Notes: a model not told the origin generated them from the sequence alone. 64,000 nucleotides of DNA from Lota lota (GCA_026745465.1 JACYXH010000479.1:3849511-3913510); one strand, 5' to 3'. Positions 36,883-47,222 are shown, numbered from the stretch's first letter. Numbers and translations are program-made.

Positions 36883-37014
36883 GACCTTATTCACCTAGCT
36901 GCCATGTTGGTTTGTTGGTCGGGGAATCTTTTTCAGTACTCCTGTTCCCCTCCCCCCCCCCCCCCCCCCCCCCCCCACCTAACTAACCAATATGGCAGCT
37001 AGGTGAATAGAGCC
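36883..37014. mobile_element. Small foldback MITE with a poly-C centre
   Basis: The left arm at 36883-36913 (TATTCACCTAGCTGCCATGT, TGG) pairs with the right arm at 36983-37014 (CCAATATGGCAGCTAGGTGA, ATAGAG) over about 30 bp. TA lies outside each end. The centre holds 25 C residues (36952-36976). No coding capacity, so it would depend on a transposase elsewhere. Confidence 0.75.
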
Positions 37015-37290
37015 TATGCAGATTCTAGGTTCAATTAACAAGCTGGAGTCCATAGCATTATGAGCCTTGCCTTCTAATATATGGTGTTGATCCTAAACGT
37101 AATTATAGTGATGAATCCGACTAGTAATGATCATAATAGCGAAGCCCGTAATGGTGAATGTCAAAATGTAAATGTGATAACAGCACACGCTCCCACAAGC
37201 TGCTCTGCCAGGAATGAACAGCTTCATTAACACTTTCTAGTTTCAACAAAATGTTATTATTATGTGAGCATTGTAACATGCCTTGACCTG
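37015..37290. other. Short unique stretch
   Basis: AT-rich unique sequence; nothing recognised. Confidence 0.4.
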
Positions 37291-37307
37291 ACACACACAC
37301 ACACACA

Positions 37308-37367
<60 letters not shown>
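37291..37367. repeat. (AC)n microsatellite
   Basis: About 38 AC units with one GCGC interruption. Confidence 0.97.
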
Positions 37368-37370
<3 letters not shown>

Positions 37371-37685
37371 ACTTTCACATATTAACTGCAGGTTAGGATT
37401 TATTTTGGTAAATTCTCATTAAGTAGAGAACAGGCAAGAAGCTGGTTCCTCTTAATTAAAATGGTAAGATAGTGACTGTTAATTTTGTCTGCGCGTATCT
37501 GTCAGGTGCATAAATTAGAATAGTACATTAGTCTTATTTTCTCAAAGTGCTGTTTTGAATACATATTTCAACATAAAAGTATGGACAGTTGCATTTAAAC
37601 ATTAACAATAGTCTTTTTGAATGCATCCATATCATAATAGCACAGCCAACATTTACACTCATTGTATTCTACTGTGACTTAATCT

Positions 37686-37688
<3 letters not shown>
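37368..37688. other. Unique AT-rich stretch
   Basis: No gene or repeat recognised between two AC tracts. Confidence 0.4.

Positions 37689-37776
<88 letters not shown>
37689..37776. repeat. (AC)n microsatellite
   Basis: About 43 AC units with one GAC interruption. Confidence 0.97.
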
Positions 37777-37778
<2 letters not shown>

Positions 37779-37959
37779 TGGAAACCGTGTGGTCCTCCTC
37801 TATGATTCATATCATGGATGACTCTATGCCTGGCTGTGAGGCACCAGGAGAGCTCAACAAGGACACAGTGTCCTTCACTGGCTGTCTGCCCCATGAAGGG
37901 CCAGGAGAGTCAACATCCACATCTATCATACGACCACAGAGGGACAGCCCTGTCACTCT

Positions 37960-38043
37960 ACACCTCCACCCACCTGCCACCTCCACCCCTAACCCTCCAC
38001 CTCCACCCCTAATCCTCCACCTCCACCTTAACCCCTAACTATC
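37960..38043. repeat. C-rich minisatellite, left part
   Basis: Degenerate units such as CCTCCACCTCCACCCCTAA. The array was split by the LTR retrotransposon and resumes at 40346. Confidence 0.85.
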
Positions 38044-38194
38044 TGTAACGTGACCCTCTCCGTTTCTGTCCAATTCCGCCATCTAGTGGCACCCAGCCGC
38101 CATTACACCTCGTGCTCCCGTCATCAATTAGCCACCACGTGCATTCCCTCTGTCTACCCACACCGGCAGCTCATCAGCCAGTCACCCACCACAG

Positions 38195-38201
38195 TATTTA
38201 A
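38195..38201 (+). promoter_or_regulatory. TATA-like box of the 5' LTR
   Basis: TATTTAA, conserved in the 3' LTR at the matching position. It is followed at once by an 11-bp-arm hairpin. Confidence 0.6.
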
Positions 38202-38228
38202 GCACTGGCTCCCCACAGAGCCAGTGCT
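38201..38228 (+). repeat. Perfect hairpin next to the LTR TATA box
   Basis: AGCACTGGCTC, loop CCCACA, GAGCCAGTGCT. The same structure is at 39972-39999 in the 3' LTR. It spans the interval between the TATA-like box and the likely transcription start. Confidence 0.85.
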
Positions 38229-38614
38229 AGTTCGTAATGTTGTATTGCCTCTCATGGTAACTACGTCCCTGCCACTTCTTGTTTCGGGTCCCACTCCCGT
38301 TCTTGTTCCCGTTACGGGTTCCGCTCCCGTTCATGTTCCCGCTCTCGTTCCTGTTCCTGTTCCCGTTCCTGTTCCTCGTTCCTGCCTGCCTGCCTTCCTT
38401 GTTTCCTGAACCTCGCCTGCCCGACCACCCGCCTGCCTACGTCCTTCTGCCTGCTTGACTCCCCGCCTGCCAACTGCCTACTGGACTACTCGCCTGCCTT
38501 GCCCTTGCCTGTACCGTTGGACAATAAATCCCCTTTTCAACCCGCACCCTGTTGGTTTCCTTGTCTTGCGTTTGGGTCCTATTCTCGTAACCTTAACAGT
38601 ACGAACAAGCCAAG

Positions 38615-39583
38615 ATGGACCCAGCAGACAGGAGACCCTCGACATGGATGCGGGGAATATTGGCTATCCTCGAGGATAATGGGCGCAACCTCCGCTCGTC
38701 CTCGGTTTCCCTCTCGGCGCCAGCCCCGGCTGCAACCGCAGCACCATTTACTTCCATTCAAGAGAATGTGAAGTACATCGAGGGGCTTTTGGCGGCTCAC
38801 ATCGAGCGCGACCGCCGCTCGCCTTTGGCTTCCCTCTCTTTATTCCCCGCTTCTCCGTCGCCTTCTTCACCTCAGTCTTTTTTCCTCCCGGCGCCAACCC
38901 CCGCTGCAACTGCAGTCTTGTGGCCACCAACACCCGCTGCAGCCGCAGTCTCGTGGCCACCAGCTCCGCTGCAACTGCGGTCACCTGTTCCCAAGCCCCA
39001 GCGAACTCCTGGCCGCAAGCGCCGGCTACCGGTTCAGCTGGACTCTCCCGGGAAAAGGCCCAAGCTCCAGCGGCCTCCTGGCCCTGAGCCTCAGCAACAG
39101 TTGCCTCCTGGCCCTGAGCTCCAGCGCCGGCAGCAGTTGCCTCCCGAGTCCAAGCCCCAGTTGTCTCCTGGTCCCGAGTCCAAGCCCCAGTTGTCTCCTG
39201 GTCCCGAGTCCAAGCCCCAGTTGTCTCCTGGTCCCGAGTCCAAGCCCCAGTTGTCTCCTGGTCCCGAGTCCAAGCCCCAGTTGTCTCCTGGTCCCGAGTC
39301 CAAGCCCCAGTTGTCTCCTGGTCCCGAGTCCAAGCCCCAGTTGTCTCCTGGTCCCGAGTCCCAGCCCCAGTTGTCTCCTGGTCCCGAGTTCCAGCCCCAG
39401 TGTCCTCCTAAGCCCCAGCAGCAGTTGCCTCCTGGCCCTGAGCCCCAGCAGCTGCCTCCTGGTTCCAAGCCCCAACGGCCTCCTGGTCGCAAGCGCCGGT
39501 TACGGTCCCACAGTTCTCCGCCGGGAAAGAGCCCCGGTCCCCTAGTCCGCTGTCTTCCCCGGCTCCGCCACTTCCCTGGGTGA
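38615..39583 (+). CDS. Proline-rich gag-position ORF of the LTR element
   Basis: This is the first ATG after the 5' LTR ([14 protein letters not shown]) and gives 322 codons. MDPAD at the start resembles gag starts I recall from fish gypsy elements. Residues about 45-65 ([19 protein letters not shown]) could form a helix. The rest is rich in Pro, Ser, Gln and Ala, with basic patches ([26 protein letters not shown]) that could bind nucleic acid or act as nuclear signals. A 10-residue unit, [10 protein letters not shown], repeats about eight times from a 30-bp tandem array. No capsid major homology region or zinc knuckle is visible, so it is not a normal full gag. It ends at TGA 39581-39583, overlapping the chromodomain frame by a few bases. 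It may be translated, or may be passenger sequence. Confidence 0.6.
   Translation: MDPADRRPSTWMRGILAILEDNGRNLRSSSVSLSAPAPAATAAPFTSIQENVKYIEGLLAAHIERDRRSPLASLSLFPASPSPSSPQSFFLPAPTPAATAVLWPPTPAAAAVSWPPAPLQLRSPVPKPQRTPGRKRRLPVQLDSPGKRPKLQRPPGPEPQQQLPPGPELQRRQQLPPESKPQLSPGPESKPQLSPGPESKPQLSPGPESKPQLSPGPESKPQLSPGPESKPQLSPGPESKPQLSPGPESQPQLSPGPEFQPQCPPKPQQQLPPGPEPQQLPPGSKPQRPPGRKRRLRSHSSPPGKSPGPLVRCLPRLRHFPG
39143..39396 (+). repeat. 30-bp in-frame minisatellite in the proline-rich ORF
   Basis: About eight near-identical copies of a unit starting CCCGAGTCCAAGCCCCAG. 30 bp is ten codons, so copy-number change keeps the frame. Last copies carry CAGCCC or TTCCAGCCC changes. Confidence 0.95.
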
Positions 39584-39741
39584 TTGACAGCATTCCGGCG
39601 TACTCAGTCAGACGCCTCCTGGATATGCGTCGTCACGGCCGACGAAACCAGTCTCCGGTAGGCTGGGAGGGCTACGGACCTGGGGAGCGAGCCTGTTTAT
39701 TTTTGTTTTTTTTCGGAGTCGCTCCCTGGACCCCTCCCTAA
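39559..39741 (+). pseudogene. Integrase C-terminal chromodomain remnant
   Basis: In the frame one base back from the proline-rich ORF, the sequence reads [20 protein letters not shown], then RRHGRR, then [12 protein letters not shown], and runs to a TAA at 39739-39741. The pattern ([10 protein letters not shown], then W-E-G-Y-G-P-x-E-R) is the C-terminal chromodomain of integrase in fish chromoviruses, which normally binds modified histone tails to target insertion. After GERA the normal tail is lost and the frame runs into a T-rich stretch. The integrase core that should precede it is absent, so this is the far edge of a large internal deletion. Confidence 0.75.
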
Positions 39742-39799
39742 CCCGGGTTTCCCACCGCCAGCACCCTCCCCCGTCGTGCGTACGCCTGGAGCCGTCCGT

Positions 39800-39814
39800 A
39801 GAGGGGGGGGGTAC
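39800..39814 (+). other. Polypurine tract of the LTR element
   Basis: AGAGGGGGGGGG followed by TAC, directly before TGTAACG of the 3' LTR. This is where plus-strand DNA synthesis would be primed. Confidence 0.75.
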
Positions 39815-40345
39815 TGTAACGTGACCCTCTCCGTTTCTGTCCAATTCCGTCATCTAGTGGCACCCAGCCGCCATTACACCTCGTGCTCCCGTCATCAATT
39901 AGCCACCACGTGCATTCCCTCTGTCTACCCACACCGGCAGCTCATCAGCCAATCACCCACCACAGTATTTAAGCACTGGCTCCCCACAGAGCCAGTGCTA
40001 GTTCGTAATGTTGTATTACCTCTCATGGTAACTACGTCCCTGCCACTTCTTGTTTCGGGTCCCACTCCCGTTCTTGTTCCCGTTACGGGTTCCGTTCCCG
40101 TTCCTGTTCCCGTTCCTGTTCCTCGTTCCTGCCTGCCTGCCTTCCTTGTTTCCTGAACCTCGCCTGCCCGACCACCCGCCTGCCTACGTCCTTCTGCCTG
40201 CTTGACTCCCCGCCTGCCAACTGCCTACTGGACTACTCGCCTGCCTTGCCCTTGCCTGTACCGTTGGACAATAAATCCCCTTTTCAACCCGCACCCTGTT
40301 GGTTTCCTTGTCTTGCGTTTGGGTCCTATTCTCGTAACCTTAACA
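39815..40345 (+). repeat. 3' LTR
   Basis: Matches the 5' LTR closely; substitutions noted are C/T in ATTCCG(C/T)CATC, G/A in CAGCCA(G/A)TCACC and G/A in TGTATT(G/A)CCTC. The tandem array at about 40065-40125 is shorter by 24 bp. TATTTAA at 39966-39972 and AATAAA near 40270. Confidence 0.9.
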
Positions 40346-40740
40346 CTATCCACCCTTATCCCTCCACCTCACCTCCACCACCCCCTCTAGCTCTAAAACC
40401 CCACCTCTAACCCTCCACCCACCTGCCACCTCCACCCCTAACCCTCCACCCCACCTGCCACCTCCCCCTTAAAACTCTACTTCTAACCCTCCACCCCACC
40501 TGCCACCTCTACCCTTAACACTCTACCTCCACCCCAAACCCTCCTTCTCCACCTCCTCCTCCACCCCTCCTGCCATCACCACTTCTAACTCTCCACCCTA
40601 CAACCACCTCTAACCATCCAGCCCACCTGCCATCTCCACCCATAACCCCACACCTCCACCCCTCACACTCCACCTCACCTACCACCTCCACCCCTAACCC
40701 TCCACCTCAACCCCACGTGCCATCTACACCCCCCCCCCCC
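40346..40740. repeat. C-rich minisatellite, right part
   Basis: Continues the array interrupted by the LTR element: degenerate CCTCCACCCCACCTGCCACC-type units, ending in a short poly-C. Confidence 0.85.
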
Positions 40741-40749
40741 CTTGCGCTG

Positions 40750-40895
40750 TAAACGTCTGCTGTGTATTCTCTGTGTATTCGCTGTGTATTTTCAGAGTCT
40801 TCTGCAGTGTGTATTTTCAGAGTCTTCTCTGTGTATTCTCAGTGCCTTCTGCAGTGTATTCTCTGTGTATTCTCTGTGTATTCTCAGTGCGTACA
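40750..40895. repeat. Degenerate tandem repeat
   Basis: Phrases CTGTGTATTCTCAGTGCCTT, CTGCAGTGTATT and CTGTGTATT recur irregularly. It accounts for the Cys/Ser/Phe-rich frames here. Confidence 0.8.
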
Positions 40896-41187
40896 CTCTG
40901 ATATGGAGCATGTGTTTTTCTCCCACTGGGTGAAGTTGTGTCTTAGGACAGAGACGCTCCCTGCTTGTTCAACGTTTTGAATGATGGAGCTTTAGAATCA
41001 GCAGGAAATCTGATGTATTTCTGTCAGGTACACAGGTGAGACACCCACCGCCACAATATCAACCACAGCAGACAACAATAGATGGTCTGCTCAACACATT
41101 CAAATCCAGCACTCATATTTCACATTTATTAGATGACACACAATGTTTTTTTACTTTTCTGGAACTCCCACCGTGCCTATTCAGGGA
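40896..41187. other. Unique stretch
   Basis: No gene or repeat recognised. Confidence 0.4.
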
Positions 41188-41415
41188 TGTGAACCCAAAG
41201 GCAGAGATCTGACTCGGGGTAAGGGCAAAAGGAAGCTTTACTATAAGAAACAAGGCAGGCAGAAACAAACAAAGAACCGACAAACCAGGGAAGGAACTAA
41301 GGAACTTGAATTCATGGAACACAGGGGAATCTAATTACTAGGTAACACAGGTGACAAACATGACACCGATGGCACATAGGAAAACAGTGAGTTGCGCTGG
41401 GGCAAGATCGTTACA
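41188..41415 (-). mobile_element. Probable solo LTR or LTR fragment
   Basis: On the minus strand it begins TGTAACGATC, passes through CACCTGTGTTACC, has AGTAAAGCTTCC, then CCCGAGTCAGATCTCTGCCT, and ends near TTTGGGTTCACA. This resembles the 3' half of fish gypsy LTRs in order and composition, and the solo LTR at 16817-17284 has the same layout. No target duplication was found, so the borders are approximate. Confidence 0.45.
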
Positions 41416-42578
41416 TTCGTTTCGATCGTTACCCTTTTCATCATGAAAATTGAATCTAATATTACAAAGTATAACTTTAAAATCCCTTTACTCTAAAGCA
41501 CTGTGTTCTCAGCTAAAGCTGGTGGCGGTCTAAGCCGATGAAGGAAACTAGAGAAACCAGGGGAGAAAACCACCTAGGGAGGGAACGCTGCACAAGTAAC
41601 ATTTATTGTTGTTGGTGGGACTAATTTATCCCCAGTGATGGCAGAGTTAGCCTTATCTCTATCAGGGGGTTTCAAGATGAGATAGGGGACCCCCAGAGGA
41701 CAATCCTTCCTCCTCTGTCCCTGAACGCCCCTCTTCCCTCCAAGACTTTCAACATCAGCGTAGCCACGGGTCCAGAATCTTAACCAGTAGCAGCCGATAG
41801 AGAGGAGTAAATACTATTCCACTTGGTTGCCTTATGGTGTCAATCAAGATTTTCATGTAAATAAATGCCTGTTGAGTCACCATCTATCTAGAATGAGGTA
41901 ACACCGTGGTGATGGAGCCTATGCCCCAATGATGAAAGCCCTTGCATTTGCGTTATTATGAATGTTACTAACAAGGTGTCGGTGGCGACACTGTTTGGAT
42001 CTCCAGGAAAAATGACCGCTTATCACCAAAGATGTCACCAAAGAGAACGAAATGGTAATCTTCAAAATTACCACTTTAAACATTACATTATAGTCGTTTT
42101 TTTCACATGATGAGTTATCAGCTTGGATTAACTGCCAACTGCTAAGACCTTGGACACTTCCTGATGACATGTGTTGACAGATCGGGAAGTTTGTCGAAAG
42201 TGTTAACGACAGTCGCCTCGATCCCGTTGGCGGAGTTCCAAAAATCGGCCGAAAGAACCTCAATCCACTTTCCTTCTTTCAAAGTCCTTCTATTCTTTCT
42301 GTGGCAGCGCCGGCGCCATCCAGACGCTACGTCTCATCTCCCGGGGGCCGAGCGCTCTGTGTGCTTTATCAACAGCCTTTGATATGATAGAAGGGGGAAA
42401 AAACAAACAGCGCTCCAGATGGCTGGTTCAGAGAGCCGTTTAGGATCCCAGGAGAACAAGTGTTGGGCTAGCGAAGCGTGGCGCTGGTCATTGGGTGGTC
42501 ACGGTCCGGCAGCCTATCATCACCCAGACGTCATTCGCTGCTGTGGGACGGGAGCCAGCCGAGCAGCCCAGGACCCCC

Positions 42579-42613
<35 letters not shown>

Positions 42614-42884
42614 TCCAATACGTTCACAAGTACACGCTTTCTCTCACAAGCTCAAGTTGGGTGCGTTTCTCACAAACGCACACAACTACATCAAACTTAG
42701 TAGCAGAACAAATCCAGCTATAATGAGTGTCCTGGCGCGCCGTAACCTTGACGTCACGCAGACACATGCACACTGGTCGCCACGGAACTTCAAACCTTTC
42801 CCTCTGTCTTTTTTATCTACAAGTAGCATATTGTTTTTGTCAGCCAGAATCCTTATCAATGGTCTGTCAGAGTAACCTCTCTCG
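41416..42884. other. Non-coding stretch, CpG-bearing patch
   Basis: 42170-42370 has more CpG than its surroundings (GTTAACGACAGTCGCCTCGA near 42201). A (GT)n lies at 42587-42611. No exon could be supported. Confidence 0.4.
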
Positions 42885-42920
<36 letters not shown>

Positions 42921-42980
42921 ACACACACACACACACATCCACACACACACACACACACACACCCACACACAAACACACAT
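42885..42980. repeat. Poly-C (33) followed by (AC)n
   Basis: 33 C residues at 42885-42917, then AC units to about 42980. The Pro-rich and Gly-rich frames over it are artefacts. Confidence 0.96.
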
Positions 42981-43217
42981 ATATCCCCCATGGCTCTTGG
43001 ATGGAATTAACTGGATGTTGGATATTATTTGTTCTTTGACTAAATCAGTAGGACTTGGACGTTCACCACAGAGTCCCAGCACTGTCTACAAAAGCCTTTA
43101 TATACCCTCCCTTAGTCCCTCCTCTATGGGCCTGTGGCTTGAGTGGAGCTTGATTTGAAACATGACAATAAACACAGGAAGATACATTATATATTATCAA
43201 TGGCATACTGGTATATC

Positions 43218-43222
<5 letters not shown>
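42981..43222. other. Unique stretch
   Basis: No gene recognised. Confidence 0.4.
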
Positions 43223-43254
<32 letters not shown>

Positions 43255-43300
43255 ACGCGCGTGTACTTGTGTGTATATGTATGCTTGCATGCATGGTGTG
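43223..43300. repeat. (GT)n microsatellite, interrupted
   Basis: About 14 pure GT units, then variants (GTACGCGCGTGT, GTATATGTATGC). Confidence 0.93.
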
Positions 43301-45214
43301 TGTGTTTCCTCTGGAGTGTGTATACATACTGAACATCCATCAGTAGAAGAGTAGTAGAGCAGCAGTGCATTGTGGGCCATTCCAGGCTGACAGGCTTATC
43401 ATGTGTCCATCAAAGCAGTCGCCCCGGGCCCTATCGGTTGATCCGTCTTCCTGTGCAGACGAAAGACACCTGAGACCAGGGAGACAGAAGGAGAGCAGGC
43501 CGGAGCAGAGTCGGCTGTAAGCTCTTCTGTGGAAAGCGTATTCTATATGCAAAGCAGTGCATGTCGAGCATTACTGAATTAGCGCTGATGATTTGTCTTG
43601 GTAATGGTGTTTTATGTTAAATCTATGCACATACATACATAGCATAAACATTGTTTAATTAGCATATTGTGTTGAGTGTTTGTTTACATGCAAATTAACA
43701 ACATGGGAGTATGCGTGAATTTTTGAGCACATGTTTGACACACACCATACCCTCCATGACTATTACATTAGGACCTGTGACCTCAAACACAATGAGCCAG
43801 CTTTGTTCTTGATTTTAGGTAATGGCTACCTGATCTCTGGGAGTCTGTGCAGAGTGAATAAGCGATGTAAACATAGAGCTGTCCATTCACAGTGACCTGC
43901 AGCTCCTGGCTCAGAGTTCCTCAGCTCATGTCAAGGTTGCCTCCTATTAGTAAAAAACTGTCCTCCAATACAACCTTGACTTCATGAAAATGATATGTGG
44001 AGAGATCTAAGAGGGTATATCTTAGTCTGATTTGCATTTGACCTTTCCTGCTTTGGTGTCCTTGAACAACAGAAAACACCTTCAATACATTCAGTACAAG
44101 AACAAACCTCTGCTTTGCCATTGTGCTGAAGGTCTTTCTGCTGTCTGAACCTGTGGAAAGAACGAATGAAAGAGAACATGTCCTTTTAATGTAGTTTGCA
44201 AGATCAAATTAGAGAACAGGCAGAAGGACAGGCAGAGTTCCTCTGTTTGTATTTACCTACTCAACCTTGCGAAATATTGCTGACATGGTTATTACAGAAG
44301 GCATTGATGTTGATTTCAATGTCACCAGTGGGTATTTTCTATAATGGAAGTGGTTCTGAGCCTTATTCCAGTAGTTAGGCAGATGCCGGACAGAAACTGA
44401 TTAAACTAAAGGAAGGCATTTAACGACTTGCTTTGCGGCTGGAGTGGAGTGGATATTTCTCTTAAAACACAGAAGGTGGTTTATAAACCGTAATTGGCTA
44501 CTGATCATCCAGCAGAAAAATATGACATAATTTCAACCTTTTGAAAATAGCAACCATGCCTGTAATGTGAAAACTGGTAGCCAGGTAGTTCTACACCTGC
44601 CTGTCCATTTATATTACAGACAACATCTTCGATCATCTGGTGGCTTGGGATGATGTAGGCTTTCATGTTACATTAGTTGGAGTCAGAACTGCAGTTGGCT
44701 AGGAGAGGGTGCTGAGTATGATCAGCTACATCCGATCATACTATCGTTCTACTAGCGAAACACAACTTACCATCTCTTAGTTCATGTGAGCTGTATGTTA
44801 GGTAACAGTTAACTAGTTAGTTAGTCCCAGGAGCATGAATAAAAAGGGGAGAAGAACGAGAATGAGGAGGATACAAAACATTTTCTTCCACTGAAGTCCC
44901 TCCCTCTCTCTTGCTAATATCTGCCCATTTGAAGCAGCCTTTTGCAGGTGTTCTTCCTCTTGAGATGAGAACTCATGGGAATGTGTTGGGACTGCATGCA
45001 TAAAGAATGCTTGTTACATGTACACTCACACTCTGACAACAAGCTAAGTGCAATCATGGCAGAGAAAGATAGCATGGGGTCATTTTATGTCCAAAATGCC
45101 AAAGAGCAATAAAGACAAGGCTTTTATGGTCGCACTATAGTCACCCCTTTCAAGTAAAAAGCCACGGCTTCACTCTCTCTCTCTCTCTCTGCCCCTCTGA
45201 AATGACATTCTACA
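43301..45214. other. Non-coding stretch, no gene seen
   Basis: Unique DNA with chance frames. The 43560-43700 block has TTACTGAATTAGCGCTGATG and other TAAT-rich motifs and may be a conserved element. A short (CT)n is at 45174-45190. Confidence 0.4.
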
Positions 45215-45300
45215 CCAGGGGTTCTTTAACCTTTTAATCTCGGGACCCAAAAGACAATTTGAGTGCGTCTGTGGGACCCAACTGCACACCTGGACAATGC
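45215..45300 (+). mobile_element. hAT-like fragment
   Basis: CCAGGGGTTCTTTAACCTTT, then TCGGGACCCAA and GTGGGACCCAACTG, is the pattern I know from hAT (Charlie-like) fragments in vertebrates. One end only. Confidence 0.5.
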
Positions 45301-46283
45301 ACACTCAGAAAACTCTTGAGTACATCAGATTTGGTGATCCTTACGTTAAAACGAAACCATTTTGAGCATTGCAGATGAAGTGTGAGGTGGCTATTCCTCT
45401 GTCTAAGATACCGTTGAGGTTCTCCGTTGTCTACGAACACATGAAGGATCCCTGTTTCCAATGGATACCAAATGAACACGAACCAAAGCAGGCAGTAGAA
45501 CCATCAACTTATCTTCTGGCCCCTAGAAGGCCAGGAGATTTTCAGAAGGTTTTATGGAGTGTGAAGACTCCATTAACCCCCCCGGCCAGTTGCCTCTAGA
45601 ATAAACTGTATTTTATTTGTTTCATTTAATAGAAAATAATAAAAGCGAGGCCTCAGAGTTTGATAGGAACATCGATAAAAGTTAGAGTCACAGGATTTAA
45701 GTTTTATTATTTAAAGAAATTGAATAGAAAATGATCAAAGACACAAGCTGAGAAAAGTGGGTCTCTATCACCAAGGTTTTTATTTTTTACTGTGCAAATA
45801 TGTTTCAACCCTTCGCAGTCCTGCTCCGTATTGATTTCTCCACAGATGTTGTCTCCAGATGAACCTCGTTGTGAGAGCCACTGATGGAGACTGGTAGGTA
45901 TCACGTACTTCAACGAAGCGGTTGCTCCGCGAGATGACCCGACGCAATCAGCCCAAATGATAACGTTTGAGTGGCTCTGCTGGCGTGATGTTTGTATGAC
46001 AGGTGCTGGAGGAAAATCAATAGCCTACCCTGGCTCTCACTTTCTCACCCCTTGTCCACCAACCAGGGTTTTCCCCTACCACCCGTTATGTGTATGTTTG
46101 CATTTGTGTGTGTGTGTGTGTGTGTGCGTGTGTGAGAATGTGTGTATGTAAATTTGTTTGTGGGTGTGTGTGTATGTACATATGTGTGTGTGTGTGTGTA
46201 CACCTCATATTCACCCTGGCTCCATTAAGCTCCCTGTTATCATTCTTTGCTTCTTGCTGGGACATGTCTTTATCTCTATTTCA
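45301..46283. other. Non-coding stretch with a GT tract
   Basis: The plus-strand frame at 45369-45599 has no recognisable domain. A GT tract is at 46105-46200. Confidence 0.4.
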
Positions 46284-46306
46284 TTCTCTCTCTCTCTCTC
46301 TCTCTG

Positions 46307-46377
<71 letters not shown>
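46284..46377. repeat. (CT)n microsatellite
   Basis: About 45 CT units with one GC interruption. Confidence 0.97.
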
Positions 46378-46380
<3 letters not shown>

Positions 46381-46711
46381 CCTGTCTCTCTCCCTCTCCC
46401 TCTCTGCCTCCCCTCCTCTCTCTAGGCCATATATCTGTGCACGACTAACGATAATGGAGCCGGCTCCCTGATGGGGGGGATTTGCAATCAGTCACTCTAC
46501 GTGACACATCCGACGAGGGTGCTAATTTGTTAAGACTTGGTCGCCCCTCACGATCAGGAAGGGGAACGTAGAACACATAAACACAACAAATCATCGTCCT
46601 GACTCTATTCCTCCACATCTCCAGGAGAACATCTGCTAAACGTAGTCACACAGAGAGGGCTTCAATGGGGCTGCCATAGGGCCATAGGGCCTCGGGTGGT
46701 TGTTGGGCTGC
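46378..46711. other. Unique stretch
   Basis: CT-rich at its left edge; otherwise unique, with no gene recognised. Confidence 0.4.
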
Positions 46712-46816
46712 TCGCTCTCTCTCTCTCTCTTTCTCTCTCCATCTCCCTCTCCTTCTCCATCTCTTTCTCTTCATCTCCATCTAGCTCTCTCCCCCCCCCC
46801 CCCCCCCCCCCCCCCC
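46712..46816. repeat. CT-rich tract ending in poly-C
   Basis: CT/CCAT units from about 46712, then 27 C residues at 46790-46816. Confidence 0.93.
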
Positions 46817-47222
46817 TCGATATAGCTTAGATTAGGACTGTTCTCAGAGTATTACTTTTAGTTAGACACAATGGAAAAGTAAATCTCACAAGTCTAGGCG
46901 AGCCTAGTATAGATAGTCATTGCTTGTATCAAAATAGTTTCTTGTCATTATCAGCCATATGGCACCAAATATCTGATGAAGAATCCCAGATGCCAGTTTG
47001 TGTTTATTATGGCTTGTTTTCGTTGTCATCGTGGTCCATGGCCTGGTTGAGGAAGCATGCTGTGCAGCCATGTAACAGCTCAGGCACTGGGCATGACTGC
47101 CTCTACTATCCCATCCCCAGCCCATAACCAGGGAGCAGAGCCAGCAGCACAGCCACAAATCCTGCTTAATCCTGGGGGCTTGTTTTCCCAGGTAGTCAGT
47201 CTGCCAGAGAAGCTTCTTAGTA
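46817..47222. other. Unique stretch
   Basis: No gene recognised; frames on both strands are chance. Confidence 0.4.

Larger units (their letters stand above)
38044..38598 (+). repeat. 5' LTR
   Basis: Begins TGTAACG and ends TTAACA. It has a TATA-like TATTTAA at 38195-38201 and a polyadenylation signal AATAAA at 38523-38528. An array of CCCGTTCCTGTT-like units (about 38292-38375) is 24 bp longer than in the 3' LTR. Confidence 0.9.
38044..40345 (+). mobile_element. Non-autonomous Ty3/gypsy-type LTR retrotransposon
   Basis: Two direct repeats of 555 bp (38044-38598) and 531 bp (39815-40345) start TGTAACG and end TTAACA. They differ by about three substitutions plus a 24-bp indel in a short internal tandem array. 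They are bounded by a perfect 5-bp target duplication, CTATC (38039-38043 and 40346-40350). The 1216-bp interior has a gag-position proline-rich ORF and a chromodomain remnant in a second frame, then a G-rich tract before the 3' LTR. No protease, reverse transcriptase, RNase H or integrase core is present, so it must have moved with enzymes from another copy. The chromodomain places the parent among chromoviruses. Confidence 0.9.

Noticed and set aside
38599..38640. Primer binding site next to the 5' LTR
   Set aside because: The bases after TTAACA do not begin with TGG or clearly match a tRNA 3' end that I could recognise, so no site was called.
39026..39492. Minus-strand frames of 149 and 133 codons over the LTR element
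   Set aside because: They are complements of the 30-bp array in the plus-strand proline-rich ORF; the strand is set by the LTR polyadenylation signal and polypurine tract.
45369..45599. Plus frame of 76 codons as a gene
   Set aside because: It follows a hAT-like fragment, lacks any known motif and has no splice or promoter context.
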